From Vandiemenella viatica (lineage: Eukaryota; Arthropoda; Insecta; Orthoptera; Morabidae): a stretch of 64,000 nt of DNA. Location of the stretch: contig JARYHS010008074.1 in assembly GCA_031002005.1 (NCBI GenBank), positions 351,874,932 to 351,938,931 of the forward strand. Direction: 5' to 3'. Position 1 is the stretch's first letter. Each line of letters starts with the position of its first letter. The notes under the pieces were generated by a model, which had not been told where the DNA came from, did no database searches, and was given only the letters and a program-made list of their open reading frames with translations. The translations under genes and the position numbers were made by a program. This document shows positions 33,756 to 42,869 of the stretch, piece after piece.

Positions 33756-34697
33756 CTACTGAGAGCTGGTGGGGATGGAGTAGTAGAACTTGAGGTCTTG
33801 ATGATGGCGTGGAGGGGAACGTGTTTGCCACCGTGTTGGATGTGGTGTCGGATGACACGGAGGAGGGGGTCCTCCCCTGTGGCTGCCGCGACTTTTGAGG
33901 CCGTGACTGGAAATGTCTTCAGTTGCTTCTTGTATGTCATCGTCGATCTGGAACACCAGAAGTTCCGACTTGTCGAAGGCAAGGTCTGAGTCCCTGCGGT
34001 AGTCTGGATAAGGCGTCTGCATTGGCATGCCTGGAGGTGGTACGGAAATGCATGGTATATCTGAACTGGGACAGGAATAGTGCCCAACGCTGGATTGCGG
34101 TGGGATGTTTTTGGTAGGCAGACGTGTGGACGGATCAAATAGTGATAGGAGTGGCTTGTGGTCGGTAATGAGATGAAAAGAAATCCCATATAAAAGGGAA
34201 TAGAATTTGGAGCAGGCAAAAACAATAGCTAGCGCCTCTTTCTCGATTTGAGAATATTTAAGCTGAGCAGCCGATAGGGCTTTGGAGATGTAAGCTGGTA
34301 ATTTATGAGACAGAACTGCCCCCACACCGTAATCGGATGCATCTGTGGCAAGTATCAAGGGGAGGTTTGGAGTGTATGGCATGAGGCATGCTGCGGACTT
34401 GAGCTGCTGTTTAAGGGTGTGGAATGCGGTCTCGCAAGCTGGGGTCCAACGGAACGGGACATGTCTTGCGACAGAGGTGGTACAGGGGTGCTGCCAACTT
34501 GTGCTGCTGAGGGTATAAATTTTCTGTAGTATGAAATCTTGCCTAAAAAAGATTTCAACTGATGTAGATCCTGAGGCCGAGGTAAGTTGGAAATAGCGTC
34601 CACATAGGAAAATGCTGGGGAAATGCCTTCCTGAGCGATGATGTGACCCAGGTAGGAAATGGATTGTTGAAAAAATTGACACTTGGAAAGGTTGCAT
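33756..34697 (-). pseudogene. RNase H region of the minus-strand gypsy element
   Basis: The frame contains FRWTPACETAFHTLKQQL, LILATDASDYGVGAVLSH, YSQIEKEALAIVFACSKFY and LITDHKPLLSLF, the standard gypsy RNase H blocks with their Asp and Glu metal ligands. The frame then runs on out of phase with the expected protein after about 34090, so a frameshift is present there. Confidence 0.85.
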
Positions 34698-35398
34698 TCA
34701 ATCCTGCTGCACGGAGGCGGAGGAAGAGTAGGCGGAGGTTGGTCATGTGTTCGGCAGCGGAGGGTCCCGTGACGACTATGTCGTCGAGATAGTTGATGCA
34801 TCCCGGAATATCCTGGAGAAGTTGTTCGAGATACCGTTGAAAAATCGCTGGAGCACTGGCCAAGCCGAACATGAGCCGGTTGAGTTGGAAGAGGCCAGAG
34901 GGAGTGTTGATGACTGTGTATTGTCGGGACTGGATATCCAAAGGGATTTGAAGGTATGCTTCTGCCAGGTCAATTTTTGTAAAGTAGGTACCTCCTGCTA
35001 GTTTACGGAAGAGGTCGTCCGGTCTCGGAAGTGGATAAGTCGTCTACCAGCAGATTCGGGTTGACGGTGGTCTTTAAAGTCACCACAGAGACGTAAGCGG
35101 CGTCCTGGCTTCTGAAACTATGACCAACGGCGTGGCCCAGGGGCTGAACCGCACCGGCTGGAGGATCCCTTCGTCCTTGGAGACGTTGAAGTTCTTCCTG
35201 AAGTGGTTGTTGAAGCGCTACGGGTACCTGGCGTGCCCGGAAGTATCGAGGCCGTACGTCCGGCCGGAGTTGGAGTGATGCTTCGAAGTCCTTTGCACAG
35301 CCGACGCCTGGTGAGAACAGGTCCTGAAACTCGGTGCAAAGGGCGTCCACTTCAGGAAAAGGAACATGCTGAGATACGAGGTGTATGTTTATCCTCAA
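34555..35398 (-). pseudogene. Reverse transcriptase region of the minus-strand gypsy element
   Basis: The fingers part lies at 35398-35003 (FEASLQLRPDVRPRYFRARQ, PVALQQPLQEELQRLQ). The palm part lies at 34941-34555 (SGLFQLNRLMFGLASAPAIF) with the catalytic box CINYLDDIVVTG near 34790. A frame change separates the two, near 35003. Both match Ty3/gypsy reverse transcriptase. Confidence 0.85.
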
Positions 35399-35457
35399 TT
35401 GAAAATCCGAATAAGCGGAAAGCGTTCCAGTCCAATAAGTCTGCTGTGAGAGAACTG

Positions 35458-35720
35458 TTAACTACTAAAGGGGACTGAACGATGTACAGACTTATACATG
35501 ACGTTTGCTGTGAATTGTCCCAGGAGTGCTATTTCCTGTTTGTTGTATGTCAGGAGGCGCTTGGGGGCCGGCGAGAGGGGGGGCGAGCCAATTTGCACAT
35601 AAGTAGTATAATTAAGCAATGAGACTGCTGCTCCTGTGTCGACTTGTAGGCGCAGAGGCTTGCCATTGACCGTAACGTCAATAAAAAGTTTGGATGCTGT
35701 GGAAGTGTCTACCTGATTGA
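35458..35720 (-). pseudogene. Aspartic protease region of the minus-strand gypsy element
   Basis: LFIDVTVNGKPLRLQVDTGA followed by AVSLLNY shows the Asp-Thr-Gly catalytic motif of a retropepsin at about 35610-35690. The frame overlaps the end of the gag frame, as expected for a programmed or accidental frame change between gag and pol. Confidence 0.8.
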
Positions 35721-35928
35721 TATCCATAGGTGCGCCGCTCAACCTGTCTTGGTAAGGACCCTGGGCGGCGAGAGCCGGGATTGGCATTGGTGGTGTTGGT
35801 GCGGCAGACGGACGCCAGGTGTCCTTCCTTGCCGCAACGTGAGCATTCAGCCCAACGATCCGGACAATTTTCCCTCTCATGTGCTGAATAACAGGCGGGG
35901 CAGGAGGGTAGGCGGAGCGGGCTGCGGC

Positions 35929-36329
35929 GTCGGCGCTGCGGGATCCGCTGCTGCTGCCGAGACTTGGTGCCCCTGCCGGAACGGGCCGGTTCGATGTCCT
36001 TCTGAGGAAGCGGTCCCCGGTTGTGGTGTCGGGAGGAGCGCGACTGGGAGCTCTGGATGGCGGCGACGTCCTGTGTGTCCTCTACGTCGGTTCGGATTGC
36101 GGCCACATCCGCCCAGGACTCCAGGCGGCGATCTGCGGCCGTAGATATTTCGAATTTGTAGGCAAGTTCGATGACCTGCTCCAGGGATGGGTCCTCTAAC
36201 TTGAGGGCGTCATGCCGGAGTGCGGCATCTGGTGCAGCCTGTATGATGTGATCACGCACCATGTCGTCGGCGTAGGATTCGTGGGAACAACGAGTTTGAA
36301 ACTTACATTTTCTGCTAAGGCCTTGGAGT
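35929..36329. repeat. Left copy of the 401-bp sequence flanking the gap
   Basis: It is identical to 37330-37730 apart from one transition. In the gypsy element it encodes a part of gag that should occur once. It is most simply an assembly duplication. Confidence 0.9.
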
Positions 36330-37329
36330 NNNNNNNNNNNNNNNNNNNNNNNNNNNNNNNNNNNNNNNNNNNNNNNNNNNNNNNNNNNNNNNNNNNNNNN
36401 NNNNNNNNNNNNNNNNNNNNNNNNNNNNNNNNNNNNNNNNNNNNNNNNNNNNNNNNNNNNNNNNNNNNNNNNNNNNNNNNNNNNNNNNNNNNNNNNNNNN
36501 NNNNNNNNNNNNNNNNNNNNNNNNNNNNNNNNNNNNNNNNNNNNNNNNNNNNNNNNNNNNNNNNNNNNNNNNNNNNNNNNNNNNNNNNNNNNNNNNNNNN
36601 NNNNNNNNNNNNNNNNNNNNNNNNNNNNNNNNNNNNNNNNNNNNNNNNNNNNNNNNNNNNNNNNNNNNNNNNNNNNNNNNNNNNNNNNNNNNNNNNNNNN
36701 NNNNNNNNNNNNNNNNNNNNNNNNNNNNNNNNNNNNNNNNNNNNNNNNNNNNNNNNNNNNNNNNNNNNNNNNNNNNNNNNNNNNNNNNNNNNNNNNNNNN
36801 NNNNNNNNNNNNNNNNNNNNNNNNNNNNNNNNNNNNNNNNNNNNNNNNNNNNNNNNNNNNNNNNNNNNNNNNNNNNNNNNNNNNNNNNNNNNNNNNNNNN
36901 NNNNNNNNNNNNNNNNNNNNNNNNNNNNNNNNNNNNNNNNNNNNNNNNNNNNNNNNNNNNNNNNNNNNNNNNNNNNNNNNNNNNNNNNNNNNNNNNNNNN
37001 NNNNNNNNNNNNNNNNNNNNNNNNNNNNNNNNNNNNNNNNNNNNNNNNNNNNNNNNNNNNNNNNNNNNNNNNNNNNNNNNNNNNNNNNNNNNNNNNNNNN
37101 NNNNNNNNNNNNNNNNNNNNNNNNNNNNNNNNNNNNNNNNNNNNNNNNNNNNNNNNNNNNNNNNNNNNNNNNNNNNNNNNNNNNNNNNNNNNNNNNNNNN
37201 NNNNNNNNNNNNNNNNNNNNNNNNNNNNNNNNNNNNNNNNNNNNNNNNNNNNNNNNNNNNNNNNNNNNNNNNNNNNNNNNNNNNNNNNNNNNNNNNNNNN
37301 NNNNNNNNNNNNNNNNNNNNNNNNNNNNN
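36330..37329. other. Assembly gap of exactly 1000 N
   Basis: All 1000 positions are N. The round length is a conventional placeholder. Bases 35929-36329 and 37330-37730 on either side are the same 401-base sequence with a single visible difference (C at 36106, T at 37507). This suggests that two overlapping contig ends or two alleles were placed in tandem. Confidence 0.98.
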
Positions 37330-37730
37330 GTCGGCGCTGCGGGATCCGCTGCTGCTGCCGAGACTTGGTGCCCCTGCCGGAACGGGCCGGTTCGATGTCC
37401 TTCTGAGGAAGCGGTCCCCGGTTGTGGTGTCGGGAGGAGCGCGACTGGGAGCTCTGGATGGCGGCGACGTCCTGTGTGTCCTCTACGTCGGTTCGGATTG
37501 CGGCCATATCCGCCCAGGACTCCAGGCGGCGATCTGCGGCCGTAGATATTTCGAATTTGTAGGCAAGTTCGATGACCTGCTCCAGGGATGGGTCCTCTAA
37601 CTTGAGGGCGTCATGCCGGAGTGCGGCATCTGGTGCAGCCTGTATGATGTGATCACGCACCATGTCGTCGGCGTAGGATTCGTGGGAACAACGAGTTTGA
37701 AACTTACATTTTCTGCTAAGGCCTTGGAGT
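37330..37730. repeat. Right copy of the 401-bp sequence flanking the gap
   Basis: It starts at the first base after the gap and matches 35929-36329 at a constant offset of 1401 bases. It continues into unique gag sequence on its right, while the left copy continues into the zinc knuckle region on its left. Confidence 0.9.
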
Positions 37731-38185
37731 TCGGCCGCCCACTGGCGATACGTCTGATCGGGCTTCTTCCGGCATTGATAGAATTCGACGCGGGCCGCGA
37801 CGACATGGTACCGGCGTCTGTAGTATGCATTCAGTGTCGTACAAATGGTCGTGAAGGTGAGGGTGTCGGGGTCTTGTGGCTGAAGTTTGGTGAGCAAGAC
37901 ATACATCTTCGATTGGTTCCAGGAAAGGAAATATGCACGCTGGTCTTCTTCTTTGGTTATGTGGTGAATTGCGAAGTGTTGTCTTATGCGCTTCTCGTAG
38001 GTCTCCCATTCCTCGACGTCGTCGTTGAATGCTGGGAACGAAGGCGGGGCCGTGGGTTGGCGGAGATTCCTGACTTCCGCAATCAGTTGTCTCTGAGATT
38101 CGAAGAACTGATGTAGAAGTCCTTGGAGGAACTGTTGCCATTCCGTAGGTGCTGCTGGCGTAGCCATGATGGTCGAGAGTTCTTA

Positions 38186-38202
38186 TCCCAACCTTGTCGC
38201 CA
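38186..38202 (-). promoter_or_regulatory. tRNA primer-binding site of the minus-strand gypsy element
   Basis: On the minus strand, TGGCGACAAGGTTGGGA begins one base after the end of the 5' LTR. The position and TGGCGAC start are as expected for a sequence complementary to a tRNA 3' end. Which tRNA it pairs with was not determined. Confidence 0.75.
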
Positions 38203-38203
38203 C

Positions 38204-38649
38204 TGAAGTGAACTACGCTTAACGGTTCCTTGAAGTTTATTACTCGGTACACAATACAACAGGTAAACCATAAACAAATATGGGTACAGTTATCAGAAGA
38301 CCGTCGAGAATTTCAGCCTGGTCCTGATCCGGGGTAGAGTGACGGCTTCTACTTCTCGCGAACTTCCGGTGGTCTTCTGTAGTTGACGCTGGTTCAGCGG
38401 TCAGGCTGGAACTGGCGGTGGAGCGGCCGGCTACGCTTATATAGCCGGCCTGGCGCAGGAATTCCGTTGTGTGGTAGTACGGCGACCTCTGTAAGAAATA
38501 GTCCCACTTAGCCTCTAGATGATTCTATTTATTTTCCTGGTTTGTTTTGATGCCTCTGCGCCTGTTTGGAGTCGTATATGTATCCCGGCGTGCAGGCGCG
38601 TTTGTGTGTGAGGTCTGCCTGGCAGGGGCCTTTACTGGCAGACTGAACA
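38204..38649 (-). repeat. 5' LTR of the minus-strand gypsy element
   Basis: This 446-base repeat has TG...CA ends and pairs with 31989-32430. On the minus strand a TATATAA box occurs near 38437-38443, and the LTR would drive transcription leftwards into gag. The difference from the left LTR is a few percent by eye, so the insertion is not very recent. Confidence 0.95.
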
Positions 38650-39460
38650 CAAAGTTCCAACAAAATCGGTTAAAAAGTGTAGGTTTAAGTAAAAATTAAG
38701 GGGGTGGGAAGGGAGAGAGGGGTTCTGTTTTTGGAAACCACATGTACGCAGTATTCTTCTGTTTGTTTTTAAGTATATGTGTGCCACTTTCCATCAAAAT
38801 CGGATAAAATCTGAGTTCATTAAATTATGTGGTGTAAGGGGGAAGAGGGGGTGGTTTTGGGGTGGAAAATGGGGTAGGGATTGGGTTTTTTAAACACTAA
38901 TGTCTACAGTATTTTTCAATTTTTAAAAGGTATATGTGTGTAAAGTTCCATCGAAATCGGGTTATAAGTGTGGGTTTCTGTAAAAATTAATGGGTGGGCA
39001 GGGGGAGAGGGAATGCGGTTTTGGAAACCAAATGTATGCAGTATTTTTCTGTTTGTTTTACATTATACAAGGGTAAATTCCGTAGAAATAAGATAAAATC
39101 TGTTTGGTTGTTTAAATTATGGGGTGTTATGGGGAAAAGGGGATGGTTTATTGGAAATTTTATTTCTTAGGAACCATCTCCGACGAGCTCTCGAAAACTC
39201 ACCAAAGTTTCACTGTAATCGGATGAACGATTTAGGAGCGCATAGAGGACAAACAAACTCACTTTATTTTTGAATGTAAGATTAAATTGTCATTTCAGTG
39301 TTTTCATCGCAATTTTTTCATTTTTTCTCACCGTTTAAACCTTCCCTGAACATCTACAAATATTTCAAGATCAAAATTAGCTAAATAGGTCCAGCCATTC
39401 CCAAGTTTTAGTGAGACAAAGGAACAACAATTCAATTTCATATATAAAGATAAGGTGTTA
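38650..39460. repeat. Unclassified repeat with internal tandem units, cut by the LTR
   Basis: A word of the form GTTCCATC(G/A)AAATCGG recurs at about 38653, 38789, 38945 and 39076. A longer unit of about 286 bases is present twice (TTTGGAAACCA(C/A)ATGTA at about 38733 and 39019). The region ends in ATATATAAAGATAAGG-type sequence near 39455. The same kind of 3' end closes the 0.9-kb insertion at 54157-55066, so both belong to one dispersed family. No coding region is seen; it may be the 3' untranslated part of a retroposon. Confidence 0.6.
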
Positions 39461-39589
39461 AAAAGGTGTAAAATATTTTATGAGGTGATAGTATGCATCA
39501 AAGTAAGACAAAAATGTCTAATAAACATTGGATGGCAAACATATAGTTTCGGAGTTAACAGCAGATTTGCAATGTTATCCCCGTCCACG

Positions 39590-39700
39590 GCAATGCATGC
39601 CTCAGCTCTTCGGCGTAAGGAATCGAGCACTCTTTGAAACTGTCTTGGGTGGTCCTGTACTTCTTCAATGCATGACATCACGTACAGGACGTATGATGTA
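39590..39700 (-). pseudogene. Possible mariner-type transposase C-terminal remnant
   Basis: A short minus-strand frame reads CIEEVQDHPRQFQRVLDSLR and then RRAEACIAVDG. It resembles the end of insect transposases whose N-terminal helix-turn-helix is of the type seen at 41130-41489 (an RR-x-x-x-CI-x-x-x-G pattern close to the stop). Nothing of the catalytic core is present, and the match is short, so this is tentative. Confidence 0.45.
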
Positions 39701-39848
39701 AATAAATTGATTTTCAGCACTTTTTAAGCCACGGCTGCAGAGAGCTTTCAAAATGTAATGATACTACCGTGTTGTCTTGTAATTCCACTCCAGCAACTCC
39801 TTTAGGAGCTAGGATATGACTTAAGTAGGCCGTAGTGCTCCGCGATAC

Positions 39849-40135
39849 ATGGAAGAAAGTGAAGCAGCTGACTGAACTGCACTTTTACCGCTACTTGCTG
39901 TGCATATTGTGCCAGAAAGCGCGACAGCGGGCTGTAGGTGAAGCGCTGGAAGCAGATTGGAGCGAGGCTGAAGAGCACCCGCAGCTTGGCGTTGTACTCG
40001 GGGCGCTGCGAGGCCAGCACGTAGGACTGGGTGGTGCCCATCGAGTAACCCACGTAGCACAGCGCCCGCTGGCCCGTCACGGCGAGGATGTGGTCCACTA
40101 TGGCGGGCGCGTCAAACACGCCTTGCTCGTGCCAG
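39849..40135 (-). CDS. Acid lipase, exon 4 with catalytic Ser motif
   Basis: The minus strand has an acceptor CCCTCAG and then an exon whose first base completes the serine codon begun by exon 3. It reads WHEQGVFDAPAIVDHILAVT, then CYVGYSMGTTQSYVLAS and KLRVLFSLAPICF. GYSMG is the nucleophile elbow Gly-X-Ser-X-Gly of alpha/beta-hydrolases. Most members of this lipase family have GHSQG, so the Tyr and Met are variants. The 3' border is uncertain: the best donor candidate is CCAT|GTATCG, ending the exon at 39849, while earlier GT sites near 39895 are alternatives. It pairs in phase with exon 3 of copy B (44433-44547). No second copy of this exon exists in the window, and the exons with the catalytic Asp and His are not found downstream, where the gypsy element lies. 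Confidence 0.85.
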
Positions 40136-40309
40136 CTGAGGGACATACAGCCAGCTGTAACGACTGTGCTCGTGCCGTTGTTATAGAATTGGAAGAAAGG
40201 TAATTTAGTATAGCTTCACACAGTTCGTAGAGAAATATGTTCTAAATTCAGTTTCCAACATGAAGGCCTTGAAGGAACCTCGATGAATTTGACAAAAGAA
40301 AGAAATGAT

Positions 40310-40525
40310 GTAGAGATCAGTAGAGGTGAGAAATGACAGAGGTCGTGGAACAGGAAAGAATTTGGTCATGACCTTTTTTGAACGGACCATCCAGGAATTC
40401 ACGTGTAGTGGTTTGGGGATACCATCGAAAATCTAAACCTGGATGGCCGGACGAGGATTAGAGCATACGACCTACGTAATGCGAGGACAGAAAGTTACCG
40501 TGCACCCACCATGCTTCGTGAAATA
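40310..40525 (-). repeat. Family-1 SINE at the left edge of copy B
   Basis: The minus strand has the tRNA-like head and body, and the plus strand reads TGGTTTGGGGATACCATCGA. It continues to the 3' part (GGAACAGGAAAGAATTTGGTCA on the plus strand), which is lost in copy A. Detectable A/B homology begins inside this SINE at 40389. Confidence 0.75.
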
Positions 40526-40824
40526 AGAAACTAAGAGAAAACTGACCGATAAATTTTAGTGATTTTCCTGCAGTTTCCATTTTTTACTTACACCCAAGTT
40601 CCCATTAGTGTCGTGTAAATGGCCGTCCACTCACGCTCGGTTATTCCTCTGACTGGTTCTCTCTACTCGGACGAGCCGTGACCACTGGAGCTTCCGCAGG
40701 CTGGGTGGACAAACGAAAGCTCGGCAGTGCAGGAATAGCGCACAGTGTGTTCCTCGCCCGTGCCACGCAACAAGGTTGGTACATCATAGAAGACTGGACA
40801 AGACTGTACGGCTAAGGCATTCTA

Positions 40825-41669
40825 CAGGGCGTTCGCCGGAAAACGCTACCCTCCCAGTCTGTTGCCATCGGCAACTTGCTCGGTCAGTGGAGCCAGCAGT
40901 TTCCGCCACACGGCACCGTGAATCACCGCACTGTTTAACACCTCCGCTGCCCCAACAGTGCAGTGCAGTGACCCTTACATTGTTAAGAACGGTTTCTTTG
41001 TATTGTAGATAGTTTGTGACTTCAGTCTCTTATTAATCAGTGTTGTGAATAAACGTTTCTTTGCGGTTTGGCTGGTTTGGGGCTTCATACTCTTATTAAT
41101 CTGTACCGTGTTTGAGTGTGAGTAAAATTATGGTACGTTACAGTTTGCAACAAAGAATATTTCTCTACGATACATATGTGAAGAAGAAGTCGTTTATAAA
41201 GTGTCGCAGTAAATTTCGCCGCGAATTTCCTGGCGCTTTACTGCCAGCTAAATCAACAATTCTGCGTCTGGTTAAAAAAGTAAGAGAAACGGGTTCATTT
41301 TTTAACAAAAAGAGACTGTCGGTCAACCGTATTCTCACAGAGGAGAAAATTGACGATATCGCTTTTCGACTAGAACAGTCACCCAAAAAATCATTAAGTC
41401 AGTTAGGGCAGCGTGTGTCTCGAAATATGTTCAGAAGATGTGAAATGTGCATTACACAAGAGGGTCAACACTTCCAGCATCTTTTATAAGGTAAGCTAAT
41501 CAATTACGTCACATTTAAATGCTTAGCACACAAGTTTATGAAGCGTAATTATTATGAAATAGTCCGCGGCCGACGGTCGAACAATGCCGGAAACTGAGCG
41601 CTCGCTCGCCGGGAGCAGTTTCTTCCTTGTAGCGCTAACAGTGGGTTGCGTTTCCCGGCGAACGCCCTG
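40825..41669 (+). mobile_element. 845-bp mariner-type element inserted at TA, copy B only
   Basis: The element starts CAGGGCGTTCGCCGG and ends CCGGCGAACGCCCTG, perfect 15-base inverted repeats. TA flanks it on both sides (40823-40824 and 41670-41671). The empty site is intact in copy A, where ATTCTAGAAACTAC (9721-9734) has a single TA. This proves insertion with TA duplication. It encodes only an N-terminal DNA-binding domain, so it is a deletion derivative that would depend on a transposase supplied elsewhere. Confidence 0.95.
41130..41489 (+). CDS. Truncated transposase: N-terminal helix-turn-helix only
   Basis: From the ATG at 41130 an open frame of 119 codons reads MVRYSLQQRIFLYDTYVKKK, then KCRSKFRREFPGALLPAKST and RILTEEKIDDIAFRLEQSPK. 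This is the helix-turn-helix and linker arrangement found at the N-terminus of many insect mariner/IS630-related transposases (the segment often annotated as DUF4817). No DDD/E catalytic core follows before the stop at 41489. The full protein is usually about three times longer. It lies inside the 845-bp element with perfect inverted termini, so the internal deletion happened before the insertion. It could bind the element ends but not cut DNA. Confidence 0.7.
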   Translation: MVRYSLQQRIFLYDTYVKKKSFIKCRSKFRREFPGALLPAKSTILRLVKKVRETGSFFNKKRLSVNRILTEEKIDDIAFRLEQSPKKSLSQLGQRVSRNMFRRCEMCITQEGQHFQHLL

Positions 41670-41990
41670 TAGAAACTACAGTATATCAATTATTACTACC
41701 AACATTTTATGGATGTTCTATCAATTGAATCGCCGCAGGCATGAAATGCAACGTATATGTGTTTGATAAACATACGTAACGGAAGCATTACAAACTCTGA
41801 AATCATAACACAGTTTAATGAAAACTATAACATAAATAAGTGACCTACAGTTATTGACATACATAAATCATACACTGAATCCATACTTAGTGCATAATGA
41901 TTTATGTGAAGGTTTCAAACATATGTGATGTCTTGCAAGGATCTGTACCTATTAATGCACAACATTGAACTCACTTTAATGGCATAAATG

Positions 41991-42214
41991 GTTTCGCTCT
42001 AATAAATGATTGTTAGTAACCAAAAAATCATTCATAAGTTCAGGAGAAAGATTGTTCCACTTTTTATAAAATGACGGAACACCACCATAGAAATGTTGAA
42101 ATGTTTCGCTCTAATAAATGATTGTTAATAACCAAAAAAATCATTCATAAGTTCAGGAGAAAGATTGTTCCACTTTTTATAAAATGACGGAACACCACCA
42201 TAGAAATGTTGAAA
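41991..42214. repeat. 112-bp tandem duplication, copy B only
   Basis: The unit beginning GTTTCGCTCTAATAAATGAT occurs at 41991 and again at 42103 with very few differences. Copy A has a single unit at about 10035-10160. The duplication is therefore local and recent relative to the large duplication. Confidence 0.9.
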
Positions 42215-42539
42215 TGTGGTGCAATCTGCCGATTTTAACGTTTTCACTAACATAGAGTTGTGCCAGGCCTTTAAGTACCTGAATTTTCCTAAAGTAGAAA
42301 TATACAGTCTTATAAAATGGTACAACAGCACGTAGGAAAAAAAAGAGAAGAAGAAATTCACTCTTTAACTTTTGAGTTATTTCATTCTTCGATTTAGCGA
42401 TTTTAAAACTGCGATGTAATTCGTGGCTGTTCCGATTCTACGGAGTGAGTACACGCGTCGCTTCGTCACCACGCAGCACGTCAATAACAAACCGAACCTA
42501 CTGTCAGGGACCGTCATTAAACTACGTGGCTCGATCTAG

Positions 42540-42845
42540 GGAGAGGGGGAGGGTTGACTGAAAGGCTACGCTGCGCTACGTGAGAGGGGGGGAGGGGGTA
42601 TCCGAGTCGGGACATGTAGCCTTCCAGTCATATCATTTTTCATAATTAAAATGAGATACAGAACACCTGCGAATATTTATTTCCTTCATTTAATTATCTG
42701 CGTATGTAATTTACAATAGTCTGACGAGAGAAAACAGTACAAAATGTCTTCTGGAATCAAAAGGGGAAAAAGCTACCGGTACATGTTACGTGGGGGGAAG
42801 GGGATGAGGCAAAAGCCACGTCGGGCTGTGTGGGGGGGGAAAGGG
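42540..42845 (+). repeat. G-rich minisatellite-like block (copy B)
   Basis: This is the counterpart of 10485-10830 with fewer G-rich units after 42760 (for example ACGTGGGGGGAAGGGGATG then CTGTGTGGGGGGGGAAAGG). The difference in unit number between the copies fits replication slippage. Confidence 0.6.
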
Positions 42846-42869
42846 TTCATAGGAGACCAAAATGGAGCT

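Larger units (their letters stand above)
35678..38167 (-). pseudogene. Gag of the minus-strand gypsy element (interrupted by assembly gap)
   Basis: The frame starts at an ATG at 38167 (MATPAAPTEWQQFLQGLL), 37 bases inside the right LTR. It has the retrotransposon gag core (SFPAFNDDVEEWETYEKRI, AYYRRRYHVVAARVEFYQC, QTYRQWAAELQGLSRKC) and ends with a CX2CX4HX4C zinc knuckle (CSRCGKEGHLASVC) near 35840. The open frame continues through the 1000 unknown bases only because N codons are not stops. The 401 bases on each side of the gap are the same gag segment, so the apparent 829-residue length is not real. The protein would form the nucleocapsid. Confidence 0.8.
31989..38649 (-). mobile_element. 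Ty3/gypsy LTR retrotransposon with both LTRs (minus strand)
   Basis: Two direct LTRs (31989-32430 and 38204-38649) flank a gypsy-order coding region on the minus strand: gag with CCHC knuckle, protease, reverse transcriptase, RNase H and integrase. The primer-binding site adjoins the right LTR and a polypurine tract adjoins the left one. The bases next to the two LTRs differ (GAATGC on the left, CAAAGT on the right), so no target duplication is visible. A 1000-N gap lies in gag. Apart from the gap, several frame breaks show that the copy is inactive. The coding part is much more GC-rich than its surroundings. Confidence 0.95.

Noticed and set aside
33389..33793. 134-codon plus-strand open frame and similar GC-rich frames at 32313-36144
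   Set aside because: These are shadows of the minus-strand gypsy pol gene, favoured by its high GC content.
36212..37600. 462-codon open frame on the plus strand
   Set aside because: It is antisense to gag and mostly composed of the N gap; no domain is present.
35678..38167. 829-codon open frame on the minus strand
   Set aside because: About 330 of its codons are unknown bases of the assembly gap, and a 134-codon segment is repeated on both sides. The real gag is shorter.
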